A stretch of 64,000 bases of DNA from Streptomyces gilvus (GTDB lineage Bacteria > Actinomycetota > Actinomycetes > Streptomycetales > Streptomycetaceae). Below, in pieces: positions 52,531 to 62,200 of this stretch. The DNA is taken from NCBI RefSeq assembly GCF_022513565.1, contig NZ_JAKWBE010000034.1, positions 20,493 through 84,492 on the forward strand, read 5' to 3'. A model generated the notes under the pieces. That model ran no database searches, was not told the origin of the DNA, and saw nothing but the letters and a program-made list of their open reading frames with translations. Both the position numbers and the translations under genes were made by a program. The stretch's first letter is position 1. Every line of letters begins with the position of its first letter.

Positions 52531-53379
52531 TCAGGCGCCGGTGGGGGGCTGGTCGTGATGGGGTACGCGACGGAAGAGCAGGTCGTTCACGACATGTCCC
52601 TTGTCCAGCCCCTGGCCCTCGAAACGGGTGAGGGGACGGAAGTCGGGACGCGGCGCGAAACCGCCGTCGGGCGCGGTGTTCTCGAACTCCGGATGCGCCG
52701 TCAGCACTTCGAGCATCTGTTCGGCGTACGGCTCCCAGTCCGTCGCACAGTGCACGATCCCGCCCGGTCTGATCCTGGCGGCGGCGAGGTCGAGGAACTC
52801 CGGCTGGATCAGCCGCCGCTTGTGGTGCCGCTTCTTGGGCCAGGGGTCGGGGAAGTAGACGCGCAGCCCGTCGAGGGAGTCCGGAGTCAGCATCTCGCGC
52901 AGCAGGATGATGGCGTCCCCGTTGGCCACACGGACGTTCGACAGACCGCCCTGGTCGGCGAGGTTGAGGAGGTTGCCCTGGCCGGGGGTGTGCACGTCCA
53001 CGGCGAGGATGTTGGTCTCCGGGGCCGCGGCGGCCATCTGCGCGGTCGCCTCGCCCATGCCGAACCCGATCTCCAGCACCACCCGGTTGGCGTTGCCGAA
53101 CAGCTCCGTCAGGTCGAGGGTGCGCTGCCCGTCGATGTCCAGCCCCCACTTGGGCCACAGCCGCTGCAGGGCGTCCGCCTGGCCCGCGGTCACCCGGCTG
53201 CGCCGCGGCTGGAAGCTGCGGATCCGCCGTTCGAAGTGGGACCCGGCCGGATCGGCCTTCGGCCCGTCGGGGAACCGCGGCTCGCCCTTCGCCCGGGTGT
53301 GCCGGATGGAGACACCGGGCGCGTGCGAGGTGTGCTCGCCGCTGCCGGCGCGGTCGGGGGTGGTGTGGGAGTCAGACAC
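52531..53379 (-). CDS. trmB: tRNA (guanine-N7-)-methyltransferase
   Basis: TrmB methylates G46 of tRNA using S-adenosylmethionine. The 282-residue protein has a poorly conserved N-terminal extension and then FERRIRSFQPRRSRVTAGQ. The SAM-binding VVLEIGFGMGEATAQMA near residue 95 and the substrate-binding VYFPDPWPKKRHHKRRLIQ near 175 follow. The GTG at 53379 begins MSDSHTTPDRAG; it lies just downstream of lhgO (gap 23 bases) and could share its transcript. Confidence 0.95.
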   Translation of the reverse strand: MSDSHTTPDRAGSGEHTSHAPGVSIRHTRAKGEPRFPDGPKADPAGSHFERRIRSFQPRRSRVTAGQADALQRLWPKWGLDIDGQRTLDLTELFGNANRVVLEIGFGMGEATAQMAAAAPETNILAVDVHTPGQGNLLNLADQGGLSNVRVANGDAIILLREMLTPDSLDGLRVYFPDPWPKKRHHKRRLIQPEFLDLAAARIRPGGIVHCATDWEPYAEQMLEVLTAHPEFENTAPDGGFAPRPDFRPLTRFEGQGLDKGHVVNDLLFRRVPHHDQPPTGA

Positions 53380-53402
53380 AGTGAGGTCGATTTTACGGCG
53401 GC

Positions 53403-54623
53403 TCACACCGAGCCCAGCATCGCCAGTGCCCTCCGCGCCACCTCCCGCCCGATCGGCAGGGAGGCGGTGGCCGCGGGCGAGGGCGCGTTCAGCACGTGCA
53501 CGGTCCGCGCGCCCTCCTTGATCAGGAAGTCGTCCGCCAGCGAACCGTCCCGCAGCACCGCCTGCGCCCGCACACCGGCGGCGGTCGGGACGAGGTCGTC
53601 CGCGTTCACCGCCGGCAGCATCCTGCGCACCGCCGTCGTGAACGCGTGCTTGGACACCGACCGGCGCAGCTCCCCGGCGCCGTAGCGCCAGTGCTGCCGA
53701 GCCATGTGCCAGGACCCGGGCCACGCGAGTGTGCCGGCCACCTCGCGCGGTCGTACGACGCCCCAGCCGTACCCCTCCCGGGCCAGCGCGGGCACCGCGT
53801 TCGGTCCGACGTGCACGCCGCCGTCGATCCCGCGCGTGAGGTGCACGCCGAGGAACGGGAACGCCGGGTCCGGCACCGGGTACACCAGGCCGCGCACCAG
53901 CTCGGGCCGCGCCAGCGAGTAGTACTCCCCGCGGAACGGCACGATCCGCATCTCGGGATCGTCCCCGGTCAGCCGGGCCACCTCGTCGCAGTACAGCCCG
54001 GCGCAGTTCACCATCACGCGCGCGCGGACGACGTCCCCGGCGGCCGTGCGGACGGCGACCCCGCGCTCCGGGCGCCGGTCGACCCGCTCCACCCGCGCCC
54101 CGTAGCGGATCTCCGCGCCGGAGGCCTCCGCAAGCTGGCGGGCCACGCCCACGAAGTCGCAGATCCCGGTCGTCCCGACGTGTATCGCGGCCAGGCCCCG
54201 CACCTCCGGTTCGTACTCCCCGATCTGGGAGCCGCCCAGCTCTCGCACCGGAATCCCGTTCTCCCGGCCGCGCTGCACCAGGGCGTGCAGACGGGGGAGC
54301 TCCTCACGCTCGGTGGCGACGATCAGCTTTCCGGTGACGGCGTGCGCGATGCCGTACTCGGCGCAGAACTTCACCATCTCGGCCGCGCCCCGCACGGCGT
54401 ACCGGGCCTTGAGCGAGCCGGGGCGGTAGTAGACCCCGCTGTGGATCACCCCGCTGTTGCGCCCCGTCTGGTGCCGGGCGGGCCCGGCCTCCTTCTCCAG
54501 CACCGTCACCCGGGTGCCCGGGGCGGCACGCGTGATCGCGTACGCCGTCGACAACCCGACGATGCCACCGCCGACCACCAGCACGTCGCAGTCGTAAGCG
54601 ATCTCATGCCGCACCTGCACCAC
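53403..54623 (-). CDS. lhgO: L-2-hydroxyglutarate oxidase
   Basis: This FAD-dependent enzyme removes L-2-hydroxyglutarate. The 406-residue protein has the FAD fold VLVVGGGIVGLSTAYA near residue 15 and VTVLEKEAGPARHQTGRNSG, followed by VIHSGVYYRPGSLKA. The C-terminal LVPTAAGVRAQAVLRDGSLA and DDFLI follow, as in YgaF/LhgO. The start GTG at 54623 is followed by another in-frame GTG at 54620; GGAGG lies just upstream of both. It precedes trmB on the minus strand. Confidence 0.92.
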   Translation of the reverse strand: MVQVRHEIAYDCDVLVVGGGIVGLSTAYAITRAAPGTRVTVLEKEAGPARHQTGRNSGVIHSGVYYRPGSLKARYAVRGAAEMVKFCAEYGIAHAVTGKLIVATEREELPRLHALVQRGRENGIPVRELGGSQIGEYEPEVRGLAAIHVGTTGICDFVGVARQLAEASGAEIRYGARVERVDRRPERGVAVRTAAGDVVRARVMVNCAGLYCDEVARLTGDDPEMRIVPFRGEYYSLARPELVRGLVYPVPDPAFPFLGVHLTRGIDGGVHVGPNAVPALAREGYGWGVVRPREVAGTLAWPGSWHMARQHWRYGAGELRRSVSKHAFTTAVRRMLPAVNADDLVPTAAGVRAQAVLRDGSLADDFLIKEGARTVHVLNAPSPAATASLPIGREVARRALAMLGSV

Positions 54624-54697
54624 CTCCGCCTCCGATAGTGCACTGCGCCACTGACATCGTGTTCAAACTGCCTCGCGTCGCTTTGTGCGGGTGCCGT

Positions 54698-56122
54698 TTA
54701 TGCGGGTGCCATCAGCAGCGGCCGCGCCCGCTCCCGCAGCTCCACCACCCGCGGCTCGTCCCCGTACGGCTCCAGACGGTGCAGGAGGTCCTTGACGTAC
54801 TCGGTGGTGCGGGCCGAGGAGATGCGTCCCGCGACCTCCACCGCCCGTACGCCCTGCTCGCAGGCCGCGTCGAGGTTGCCCGACTCCAGCTCGGCGACCG
54901 CCGAGACGACCAGCCGCAGCCCGTGCGACCGTACGAACTCCTCCGTCGGCTGGGAGAGAGCCTGCTCGGTGAAGCGCCGCACCTGCCGGGGCGCCTTCAG
55001 GTCCCGGTAGCACTCGGCGGCGTCCGCGGCGAACCGGTCGTAGGAGTAGAAGCCGAGCCAGGACGGGTCGTTGTCGCCCTCCCGGGACCGCTCCAGCCAG
55101 CCCTCGGCGGCCTTGAGCGCCGCCCCGGCGGCCTGCGCGTCACCCGCGCGTGCGTGCGCGCGTGCCTCGACCAGCCGGAAGAAGCTCATGGTGCGGGCGG
55201 TGGCCAGTCCCCGGTTGCGCTCCAGGGCGGCCTGCGCGAGATCGACGCCCTCGTCGCCGAAGCCCCGGTAGGTGGCCTGCAGTGACATCGACGCCAGCAC
55301 ATAGCCGCCGAGCGGCACGTCGGCCGCCGCGCGTGCGAGCCGCAGCGCCTGGATGTAGTACCGCTGCGCGGCCTCCTGCTGCCCGGTGTCGAAGGCCATC
55401 CACCCGGCGAGCCGGGTCAGCTCGGCGCTCGCCCCGAACAGGGCGCGCCCGACCTCGTCCGAGTACGAGCCCAGCAGCAGCGGCGCCGCCTCCACCCGTA
55501 AACACTCCGGCACCATCGACGAACGCCAGTCGCCGCCTCCGTACTTGGAGTCCCAGCGCCTGGCGTCCTCGGCGGCCTCCCGCAGCTTCTGCACATCGCT
55601 GTGGCCGACTTTGAGCGGTGCGCCCGAGCCCTCCGCGGGGTTCGCCTCGCGCGCCACCGACGAGTCGGCCGGGGTTATCAGCCACCGTGAGGCGGGCGTC
55701 GCGTACGCGCTTACTGCGAACGATCCGGCCAGCGACTGCCAGATGCCACCGGAGCCGGCCCGGCGCCCGGCGAGGTCGAGACGGTACAGCTCCGTCGCCG
55801 AGCGCACCGCCTGTCCCACGTCCCTAGGGAAGGCGAGGCCCACTTCGGGTGCGGGATCCGCGTCCGCCAGGCCGATCTCGTGGAGCGGCACCGGGCGGCC
55901 GAGCTTCTGGCCGATCGCGGCGGCGATGAGGTGCGGCGCGGCGCCCTGCGGCACCATGCCCTTCGACACCCAGCGCGCCACCGAGGTCTTGTCGTAGCGA
56001 AGAGTCAGTCCCCGCTGGGCGCCAAGGTCGTTGACGCGACGGGCGAGGCCTGCGTTGCTGATTCCCGCGAGGGCGAGAACGGCGCCGAGCTTTTCGTTCG
56101 GCCCGCGTTGCTCCCTGGACAT
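54698..56122 (-). CDS. Sporulation-associated regulator with HTH and TPR-like repeats
   Basis: The 474-residue protein starts MSREQRGPNEKLGAVLALAG, then ISNAGLARRVNDLGAQRG and LTLRYDKTSVARWVSKGMVP, a helix-turn-helix segment. A long series of helical repeats follows (for example QEAAQRYYIQALRLARAAAD, GVDLAQAALERNRGLATART). This architecture is that of the Streptomyces NsdA/SCO4114-type developmental regulators, known from memory; targets are unknown here. The ATG at 56122 has GAGGGG upstream on the minus strand; the longer frame adds no conserved sequence. It faces the asparagine-synthase-like gene across a 700-bp gap. Confidence 0.82.
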   Translation of the reverse strand: MSREQRGPNEKLGAVLALAGISNAGLARRVNDLGAQRGLTLRYDKTSVARWVSKGMVPQGAAPHLIAAAIGQKLGRPVPLHEIGLADADPAPEVGLAFPRDVGQAVRSATELYRLDLAGRRAGSGGIWQSLAGSFAVSAYATPASRWLITPADSSVAREANPAEGSGAPLKVGHSDVQKLREAAEDARRWDSKYGGGDWRSSMVPECLRVEAAPLLLGSYSDEVGRALFGASAELTRLAGWMAFDTGQQEAAQRYYIQALRLARAAADVPLGGYVLASMSLQATYRGFGDEGVDLAQAALERNRGLATARTMSFFRLVEARAHARAGDAQAAGAALKAAEGWLERSREGDNDPSWLGFYSYDRFAADAAECYRDLKAPRQVRRFTEQALSQPTEEFVRSHGLRLVVSAVAELESGNLDAACEQGVRAVEVAGRISSARTTEYVKDLLHRLEPYGDEPRVVELRERARPLLMAPA

Positions 56123-56818
56123 TGCGCCACCCCTCGACACAGACGGCTGCCGCGTTGGCATAACCACGCGGCATTCGTAAACCCAGCGTAGTTCGCCGCA
56201 TCCCAAGCGTTAAGGGGCATTGTTCCGGATGGCGGGATTGTGGTCCGTACTGAAGTGCGGGTCCGATACGCGCAGTTGCGTCGTGCTACCGCCGTGTGGC
56301 CGTGCGCCCGTCCGTGCGCTCTTCTCCGGCCACCGGGGGAGCGCTTCCATGGATGCTGCGTGGGTCGGCCCGCTGTACTGGATCCAGTGGGCTGGGGGAC
56401 ACCGCCGCCTACATCCCCGCGGGCGGCGGACCGGTCCGGGAGGTGAATCCCACCTCCCGGGCTGCGCACCTGACATGGCGGTGCGCAGAGCATGTACGGA
56501 GCGTGTGCACACCTGTCTCCGCGCCCCGGATTTGGCCGAAAATCGACCCCGTGTTCCTTCCCGGATTACGGCTCCCACCACGGCACTTGAGGGCGCGAAC
56601 GGCGTTTTCAGGGAGCGTTTCGGGGGCGCATTCGCGTCGCAGACGCCTTCTTCCGCAGAGGTGTTGACGGCTTCGGGATCTCCCCGCAAGGGTGAGCGCC
56701 CCGGCGCGTTCCGGGGGTCCTAAGCGGCTCCACGGCCCCTCCAGCACGCCTTCTTCATGGCAGCATGGTGAACCGGTTCGTGCGGTGCACTGGTTGTCCA
56801 CAGCCTGTGGAGGCGTCG
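56123..56818. other. Divergent intergenic region, no supported gene
   Basis: These 700 bases separate the developmental regulator from the asparagine-synthase-like gene. Frames on the plus strand are open (for example around 56349), but the products are not conserved-looking and shift between frames. Some stretches (56210-56240, 56540-56600) are AT-richer, as expected for promoters. Confidence 0.5.
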
Positions 56819-58918
56819 ATGCGGTGGTTGGTGGGATGGAGCAGCACCGCCGCGGTGGCCGCCGAGATCGGTTCCGCGGGGGCCACCGGATTCGACGGCG
56901 AGACCGTGCACCCGGTGGGCTCCCAGCTCCTGTGGGGCGACCCCGACCCGCTGTGGGCGGTCGGCGACTGGCGCCCCGACGAGGTGCGCGTGGTCAGTGC
57001 CGACGCCCGGACCCGGATCGCGGTCCTGGGCACCTGCGGTGCCTCCGACGAGGAACTGAGGGTCGGTCTGTTCGCCGCGCGCGGGGGCGCGTTGCGGCAT
57101 CTGACGGCGTGGCCGGGCAGTTACACGGCCATCGTCCAGGTCGGCCGCCGCCTCACCGTCTGCGGCGATCTGGCGGGCGCGCGCCCGGTGTTCCACACCC
57201 CCTGGGCCGGCGGCACGGCGTACGCGACCGCGGCCCTGCCGCTCGCCGACCTCATCGAGGCCAACCTCGACTTCGGCCACCTCGCCGCCCTGCTCGCCGC
57301 CCCCGACGTGCCGGCGGCCCTGGACGACTCCACCCCTTACGACGGCGTACGGCGCATTCCGCCGGGGCACGCGCTCATCCTGCGCGCCGGGGCGCGCGAG
57401 ATCGCCGGCTACGAGCCGGTCGCCTCCCTCGCGGTGGCGGCGCCCTCCGCCGACCCCGACAGCGCGGTGGACGCGGTGCGCGACGCGCTGGTGGAGGCGG
57501 TACGCGCGCGTCTGTCGGCCCCGCGACACGTCCCGGGCGTCGACATGGACCCCGGCCCGGTCCCCGGCATGGGGCCCGCCGAACGCCGTGCCGCGCGCGG
57601 GATGCCGGTCGCGGGCATCGGCGCCGACCTCTCCGGCGGCCCCGCGTCGGGCACCCTCGCGCTCCTGGCGGCCGGCCTGCCGGGCATGCCGGGCACGGTC
57701 CTCGGCCACGGCACGGGCGCGGGCGAGCGCCTGCTGGCGGTGACCTTCAACGACCTGGTCGTGGGCGGCCGTGAGGCCGAGGTGGAACGGGCGGGCACCC
57801 TGGCGGCCAACCCGCGCCTGCACCACGTGGTGGTGACCGGCGGCGAGGAGACCCTGCCGTACGCCGACCTGGACGGTCCGCTGACCGACGAGCCGGGCCA
57901 GTCCCTGGTCACGGCCGCCCGCCACCGCGCCCGCCTCGCCGCCGGCAGCGCCGACCACTTCACGGGTTACGGCGCCCGCCAGGTCCTGGATGCCCACCCC
58001 GCCCGGCTGGCCGACCTCCTGATGGACCGCAAACGCCGCCACCTGGTGCGCCCGGTCGCCGCCCTGGCCAAGGCGGACGGCTCGGTGATGGTCCCCGCGC
58101 GCGTGTACGGCGCCGCGCGGAGACTCGCCCGCACCCCGTACCGCGCGGGCCTCGAACTGCTCGCCGAACGCCTCCTCCAGCGCCGTTTCGACGAACCCGG
58201 AGGCGCCGTCGGAGCCTCCCTGGCCGCCCTCACCTGGGCCAGACCGGGCCCCGCGGCCCGCTGGCTGACCGGCGAGGCGCTCGCTGAAGTATCGGTTCGC
58301 CTGCAGGCGGCCACGAACCGCTCCGGGATGGGCCCGGGCCAACGCCCCGGCGACCACCGCGCGCGTGCCGCCCTCGCCCGCCAGGCGGCCGACCTCCGTG
58401 TCCTCGAACAGGCGGCCGAAATCCGCTCCCAGCGTCTGCACGCCCCGTTCCTCGACAACCAGGTCGTCCGCGCCTGCCGCACCCTCCCGGAGGCCCTGCG
58501 CGTCCAGCCGGGCGCCCGCGCGGACATCCTCCGTACGGTCCTGGAGGGCGCCGGCGTACGGGACCTTCCGCCCGGCTGGGGCGCCCCGAACCACGCGTCG
58601 GCGGCGGTCGCCGCCCGCACCGGCCTGAGAGTCGCCGCGGACTCCCTGATGACCCTCTTCGGTACGCCCCTGCTGGCGGAGGCGGGCCTGGTCGAGGCAC
58701 GGGTGGTCCGCAAGGCGCTGCGCGCGGCGGCACAGGGCGAGCCCCTGCCCCTGGACGGCCTGGCCGACCTGGTCTCCCTCGAACTCTGGCTCCGCCGCCT
58801 CCTGGCCCGCCGAGGCACCTGCTGGACAGGCACCCCGGCCCGCCAGCGAGCGGTCCCGGGCGGCATCACACCGAAGCGGGGGGCGTTGGCTTCGGGTGGG
58901 GGAGCGGGGGTGGCGTGA
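56819..58918 (+). CDS. Asparagine-synthase-related protein with altered catalytic motifs
   Basis: The 699-residue protein has an N-terminal Ntn-like domain (about 1-205) and a C-terminal ATP-pyrophosphatase-like domain (about 210-650), the layout of AsnB and of lasso-peptide cyclases. The glutaminase nucleophile (Cys2) is absent: the product begins MRWLVGW. The ATP-binding SGGxDS signature reads LSGGPASG near residue 271, so the Asp is replaced. Later segments EIRSQRLHAPFLDNQVVRAC and DILRTVLEGAGVRDLPPGW match the family. The ATG at 56819 has GGAGG five bases upstream. No lasso precursor or leader peptidase is seen nearby. It may be a non-catalytic or specialised member; this is inference. 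Confidence 0.85.
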   Translation: MRWLVGWSSTAAVAAEIGSAGATGFDGETVHPVGSQLLWGDPDPLWAVGDWRPDEVRVVSADARTRIAVLGTCGASDEELRVGLFAARGGALRHLTAWPGSYTAIVQVGRRLTVCGDLAGARPVFHTPWAGGTAYATAALPLADLIEANLDFGHLAALLAAPDVPAALDDSTPYDGVRRIPPGHALILRAGAREIAGYEPVASLAVAAPSADPDSAVDAVRDALVEAVRARLSAPRHVPGVDMDPGPVPGMGPAERRAARGMPVAGIGADLSGGPASGTLALLAAGLPGMPGTVLGHGTGAGERLLAVTFNDLVVGGREAEVERAGTLAANPRLHHVVVTGGEETLPYADLDGPLTDEPGQSLVTAARHRARLAAGSADHFTGYGARQVLDAHPARLADLLMDRKRRHLVRPVAALAKADGSVMVPARVYGAARRLARTPYRAGLELLAERLLQRRFDEPGGAVGASLAALTWARPGPAARWLTGEALAEVSVRLQAATNRSGMGPGQRPGDHRARAALARQAADLRVLEQAAEIRSQRLHAPFLDNQVVRACRTLPEALRVQPGARADILRTVLEGAGVRDLPPGWGAPNHASAAVAARTGLRVAADSLMTLFGTPLLAEAGLVEARVVRKALRAAAQGEPLPLDGLADLVSLELWLRRLLARRGTCWTGTPARQRAVPGGITPKRGALASGGGAGVA

Positions 58919-59227
58919 GGGTCGAAGGCGTGAGGGAACGGTTCTCCTGAAGCGTCGGGTTCGGACATCTCGGCCCGTCCGGCGTTTGAGGACGAGGCCC
59001 GAAGGGCCGATGGGGGTTCGGGGCGGAGCCCCGGCAGGGGTCCAGGGGGGCGGAGCCCCCGGGCGGGGTCGAAGGGGCGGCAGCCCCTGGGGACGGGACG
59101 GGTAGGGGCGGCAGCTCCTGGGGACGGGTAGGGGCGGCGGGGGCGAGAACCATCGACCCGCGCCCACCCACGGACCGTCACCCCCAAACACGATGCCCCA
59201 CACACGTCTCCCAGCGACAATGACCCG
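58919..59227. other. Intergenic with GGGGCGG(C/A)GCCCC repeats
   Basis: GC-rich inverted and direct repeats (GGGGCGGAGCCCC, AGGGGCGGCAGC(C/T)CCTGGGGACGGG) fill the first 200 bases and can form hairpins that end the upstream gene. A GACAAT box (59216-59221) lies six bases before the next start codon. Confidence 0.55.
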
Positions 59228-62200
59228 GTGCGGTACAGAATCCTGGGCGTCACTGAGGCAGCAGACGACCACGGCACCGCCATACCCATCCCCGGCCCCC
59301 GCCTGCGCACGCTCCTCGCCGCCCTCGCCCTGCGCCCCGCCCGCGTCATACCCCCCACCACCCTGATCGACGAGATCTGGGCGGACGCCCCGCCCCAGGA
59401 CGCCCCCGCCGCCCTCCAGGCCCTGATCGGCCGCCTCCGCCGCACTCTCGGCAAGCACGCCATCACCTCCACCCCCGGCGGCTACCGCCTCGCCGCGACC
59501 GAGGACGACGTCGACCTGTACGTCTTCGAGCGCCTGGTCCACGAGGGCACGGCGGCCGTGACGGCCGACGACGCCGCACACGCCGCCCGCGTCCTGACCG
59601 AGGCCCTCGCCCTGTGGCGCGGCCCCGCCCTCGCCGACCTCCCGGACCGCACCGCCGCCACCCGCGCCGACGCCCTGCACCTGGAGGCCACGCGCGCGCG
59701 TATCGACGCGGAGTTGCGACTGGGCCGCGCCCACACCGTCGTACCGCGCCTGACGGAACTGACGACGGCCCACCCGTACGACGAGCCCCTGCACGCCCTC
59801 CTGATCCGTGCCCTGCGCGACACGGGCCGCGGCGCCGACGCCCTCGCCGCGTACGAGACGGCCCGCCGAGCCCTGTCCGAGGGGCTCGGCACCGACCCGG
59901 GCCCACAACTGCGAGCACTGCACGCCGAATTGCTCACAGAACCACCCCAGCCGACAGCGCCCTCCAACTCCACCGAAGAGCCTCGCTCCGCGCGCTCCGC
60001 CACCCCCGAGGGTGCTGGTGCCGCGAGCCGGGGTTTTGCCGAGGGTGCTGGTGCCGCGAGCCGGGGTTCGGCCGAGGGTGCTCGCAGCCCAAGCCCGGGC
60101 TCCCCCGGGAGTTCGCGCGCCACAGCTTCCGGGGCGGCCGAGGTGGGTCGACCCGGAGCTTCTCGACCCCTGGAAGATCGCAGCGCCGCCAACGCGCGTC
60201 CGGCGGAAGACTCCTGGCCCGAAACCCCCGGATCTGAAGTGCCGCGCTTCCAGGTCCCCGGATCTGAAGCGCCGCGCTTCCAGGTCCCCGAGTGTGAAAC
60301 GTCGAGCTTCGGGGTCCCTGAGTTTGAAGCGTCGAGCTTCGGGGTCCCTGGGGTTGAAGCCGAACGCTCCCAGGACCCCGGGTCTGCCGAAGGCTCGCGC
60401 TGCCAGGCCCCTGGGTCTGCCGAGGTCTCGCGCTGCCAGGCCCCTGGGTCTGCCGAGGTCTCGCGCTCCCAGACCCCTGGGTCTGCCGAAGCCTTGCCCT
60501 TCCAGGCCCCCGGGTCCGTCGAATCCTCGCGCCCCCAGGATCCCGGGTCCGCCCATGACTCCCGTCCTTCAGCCCCCGGGGCAGCCCGAAGCGTCCGTCC
60601 CCAACCCGCTGGATCCGGCGAAAGCTTCCTCTCCCGATCCTCCTCCGAGTTCTCCAAGCACTCCGAGCCCTCCGAGCGCTCCGCCCCCTCCCACCCTCAA
60701 CCCCCCTGCCTCACAGACCAGCCCAACTCCCGTCCTCACCCCCACGACCCCGCCGGCACCATCCACCCCCACCGCGACCCGGCCCCCCTCACCGACCCCC
60801 ACCCCCATAGCCCCGCCGCCACCACCCACCCCCACCACAACCCAACCCCCCTCACCCCCACCCCAGGCCCCCGCCCCCAACCCCCCACCCGCACCGGCAA
60901 CATTCGTCCGCGGCTTACCTCTTTCGTGGGGCGGGAACCAGAGCTCGTCGCCATCCGTTCCGAATTGCACAGGGCCAGACTGGTCACCCTCACCGGGCCG
61001 GGCGGCTCCGGAAAGACCCGCCTCGCCGAGGAAGCCGCCGCCGGGCTCCCGCAGGCCTGGCTGGTCGAACTGGCGCCGCTCGACCGGCCGGAGGCGGTCC
61101 CAGGCGCGGTGGTCAACGCGCTCGGTCTGCGCGAGACCGTGCTGATGACCACCGAGCTGACGGCCCCGCAGGACGACCCGGTCGCCCTGCTCGTAGAGCA
61201 CTGCGCCCCGCGCAGCCAGCTCCTGATCCTTGACAACTGCGAACATGTCATCGAAGCGGTGGCCGCCCTCGCCGAGACCCTGCTCACCCGCTGCCCCGGG
61301 CTCACGATCCTCGCCACCAGTCGCGAACCCCTGGGCGTTCCCGGCGAGTCGGTGCGCCCGGTCGAACCCCTCGTCCCCGACCAGGCCCACCGCCTCTTCG
61401 AGGAGCGCGCGTCCGCCGTTCGTCCCGACGCGGCGGCCGTGCTCCGCGACCGCGAGGCTGTACAGGAGATCTGCCGCCGCCTGGACGGTCTGCCGCTCGC
61501 CATCGAGCTGGCCGCGGCCCGGCTACGGCTGCTCACCCCGCGCCAGATCGCCGACCGCCTCGACGACCGCTTCCGCCTCCTGACCTCCGGAAGCCGCACG
61601 GTCCTGCCCCGCCAGCAGACCCTGCGCGCGGTCGTGGACTGGTCCTGGGAACTGCTCGACGAGCGGGAGCGCACGGTCCTGCGCGAGGTCTCCGTCTTCA
61701 CCGGCGGCTGGGACATCACCGCGGCGGAGGCCGTCTGCCCGGGCCCCGCGGCCGATCTCGTGGGGGCGCTCGTCGACAAGTCCCTGATCGTGGCCACTCC
61801 GTACGAGACGCCGTACGAGGAGGGCGGCTCCGGCACCATGCGCTACCGCATGCTGGAGACCATCCACGAGTACGCCGTCGAGCGCGCCGCCGAGATCCCC
61901 GAGTTGCGCGCGAAGGCCGAACGGCGGCACCGCGCGTGGGTGCGGGCGCTGGTGGCGGAGGCGGAACCGCGCCTGCGTTCCGCCGACCAACTCCCGTGGA
62001 TCCACCGTCTGGAGACCGAACTGGACAACATCCGGGCGGCTCTCGACCGTGCCCTCGACGCGGGGGCCGAGGAGGAGGCCGGTGCCCTGGCCCTGGACAT
62101 GGGCTGGTTCTGGTGGCTGCGCAACTACCGCCAGGAGGGCATGGCCTGGGTGGACCGCACCCTGCGCCTGGGCGTCACCCTGGACGGCCAACCCACCGCG

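Noticed and set aside
56210..56801. Overlapping frames in all directions between the developmental regulator and the asparagine-synthase gene
   Set aside because: No conserved motif or good ribosome binding site in any of them.
56819..58918. Lasso-peptide biosynthesis cluster
   Set aside because: The cyclase-like gene is isolated: there is no precursor peptide, B-protein or transporter beside it, and its ATP motif is altered.
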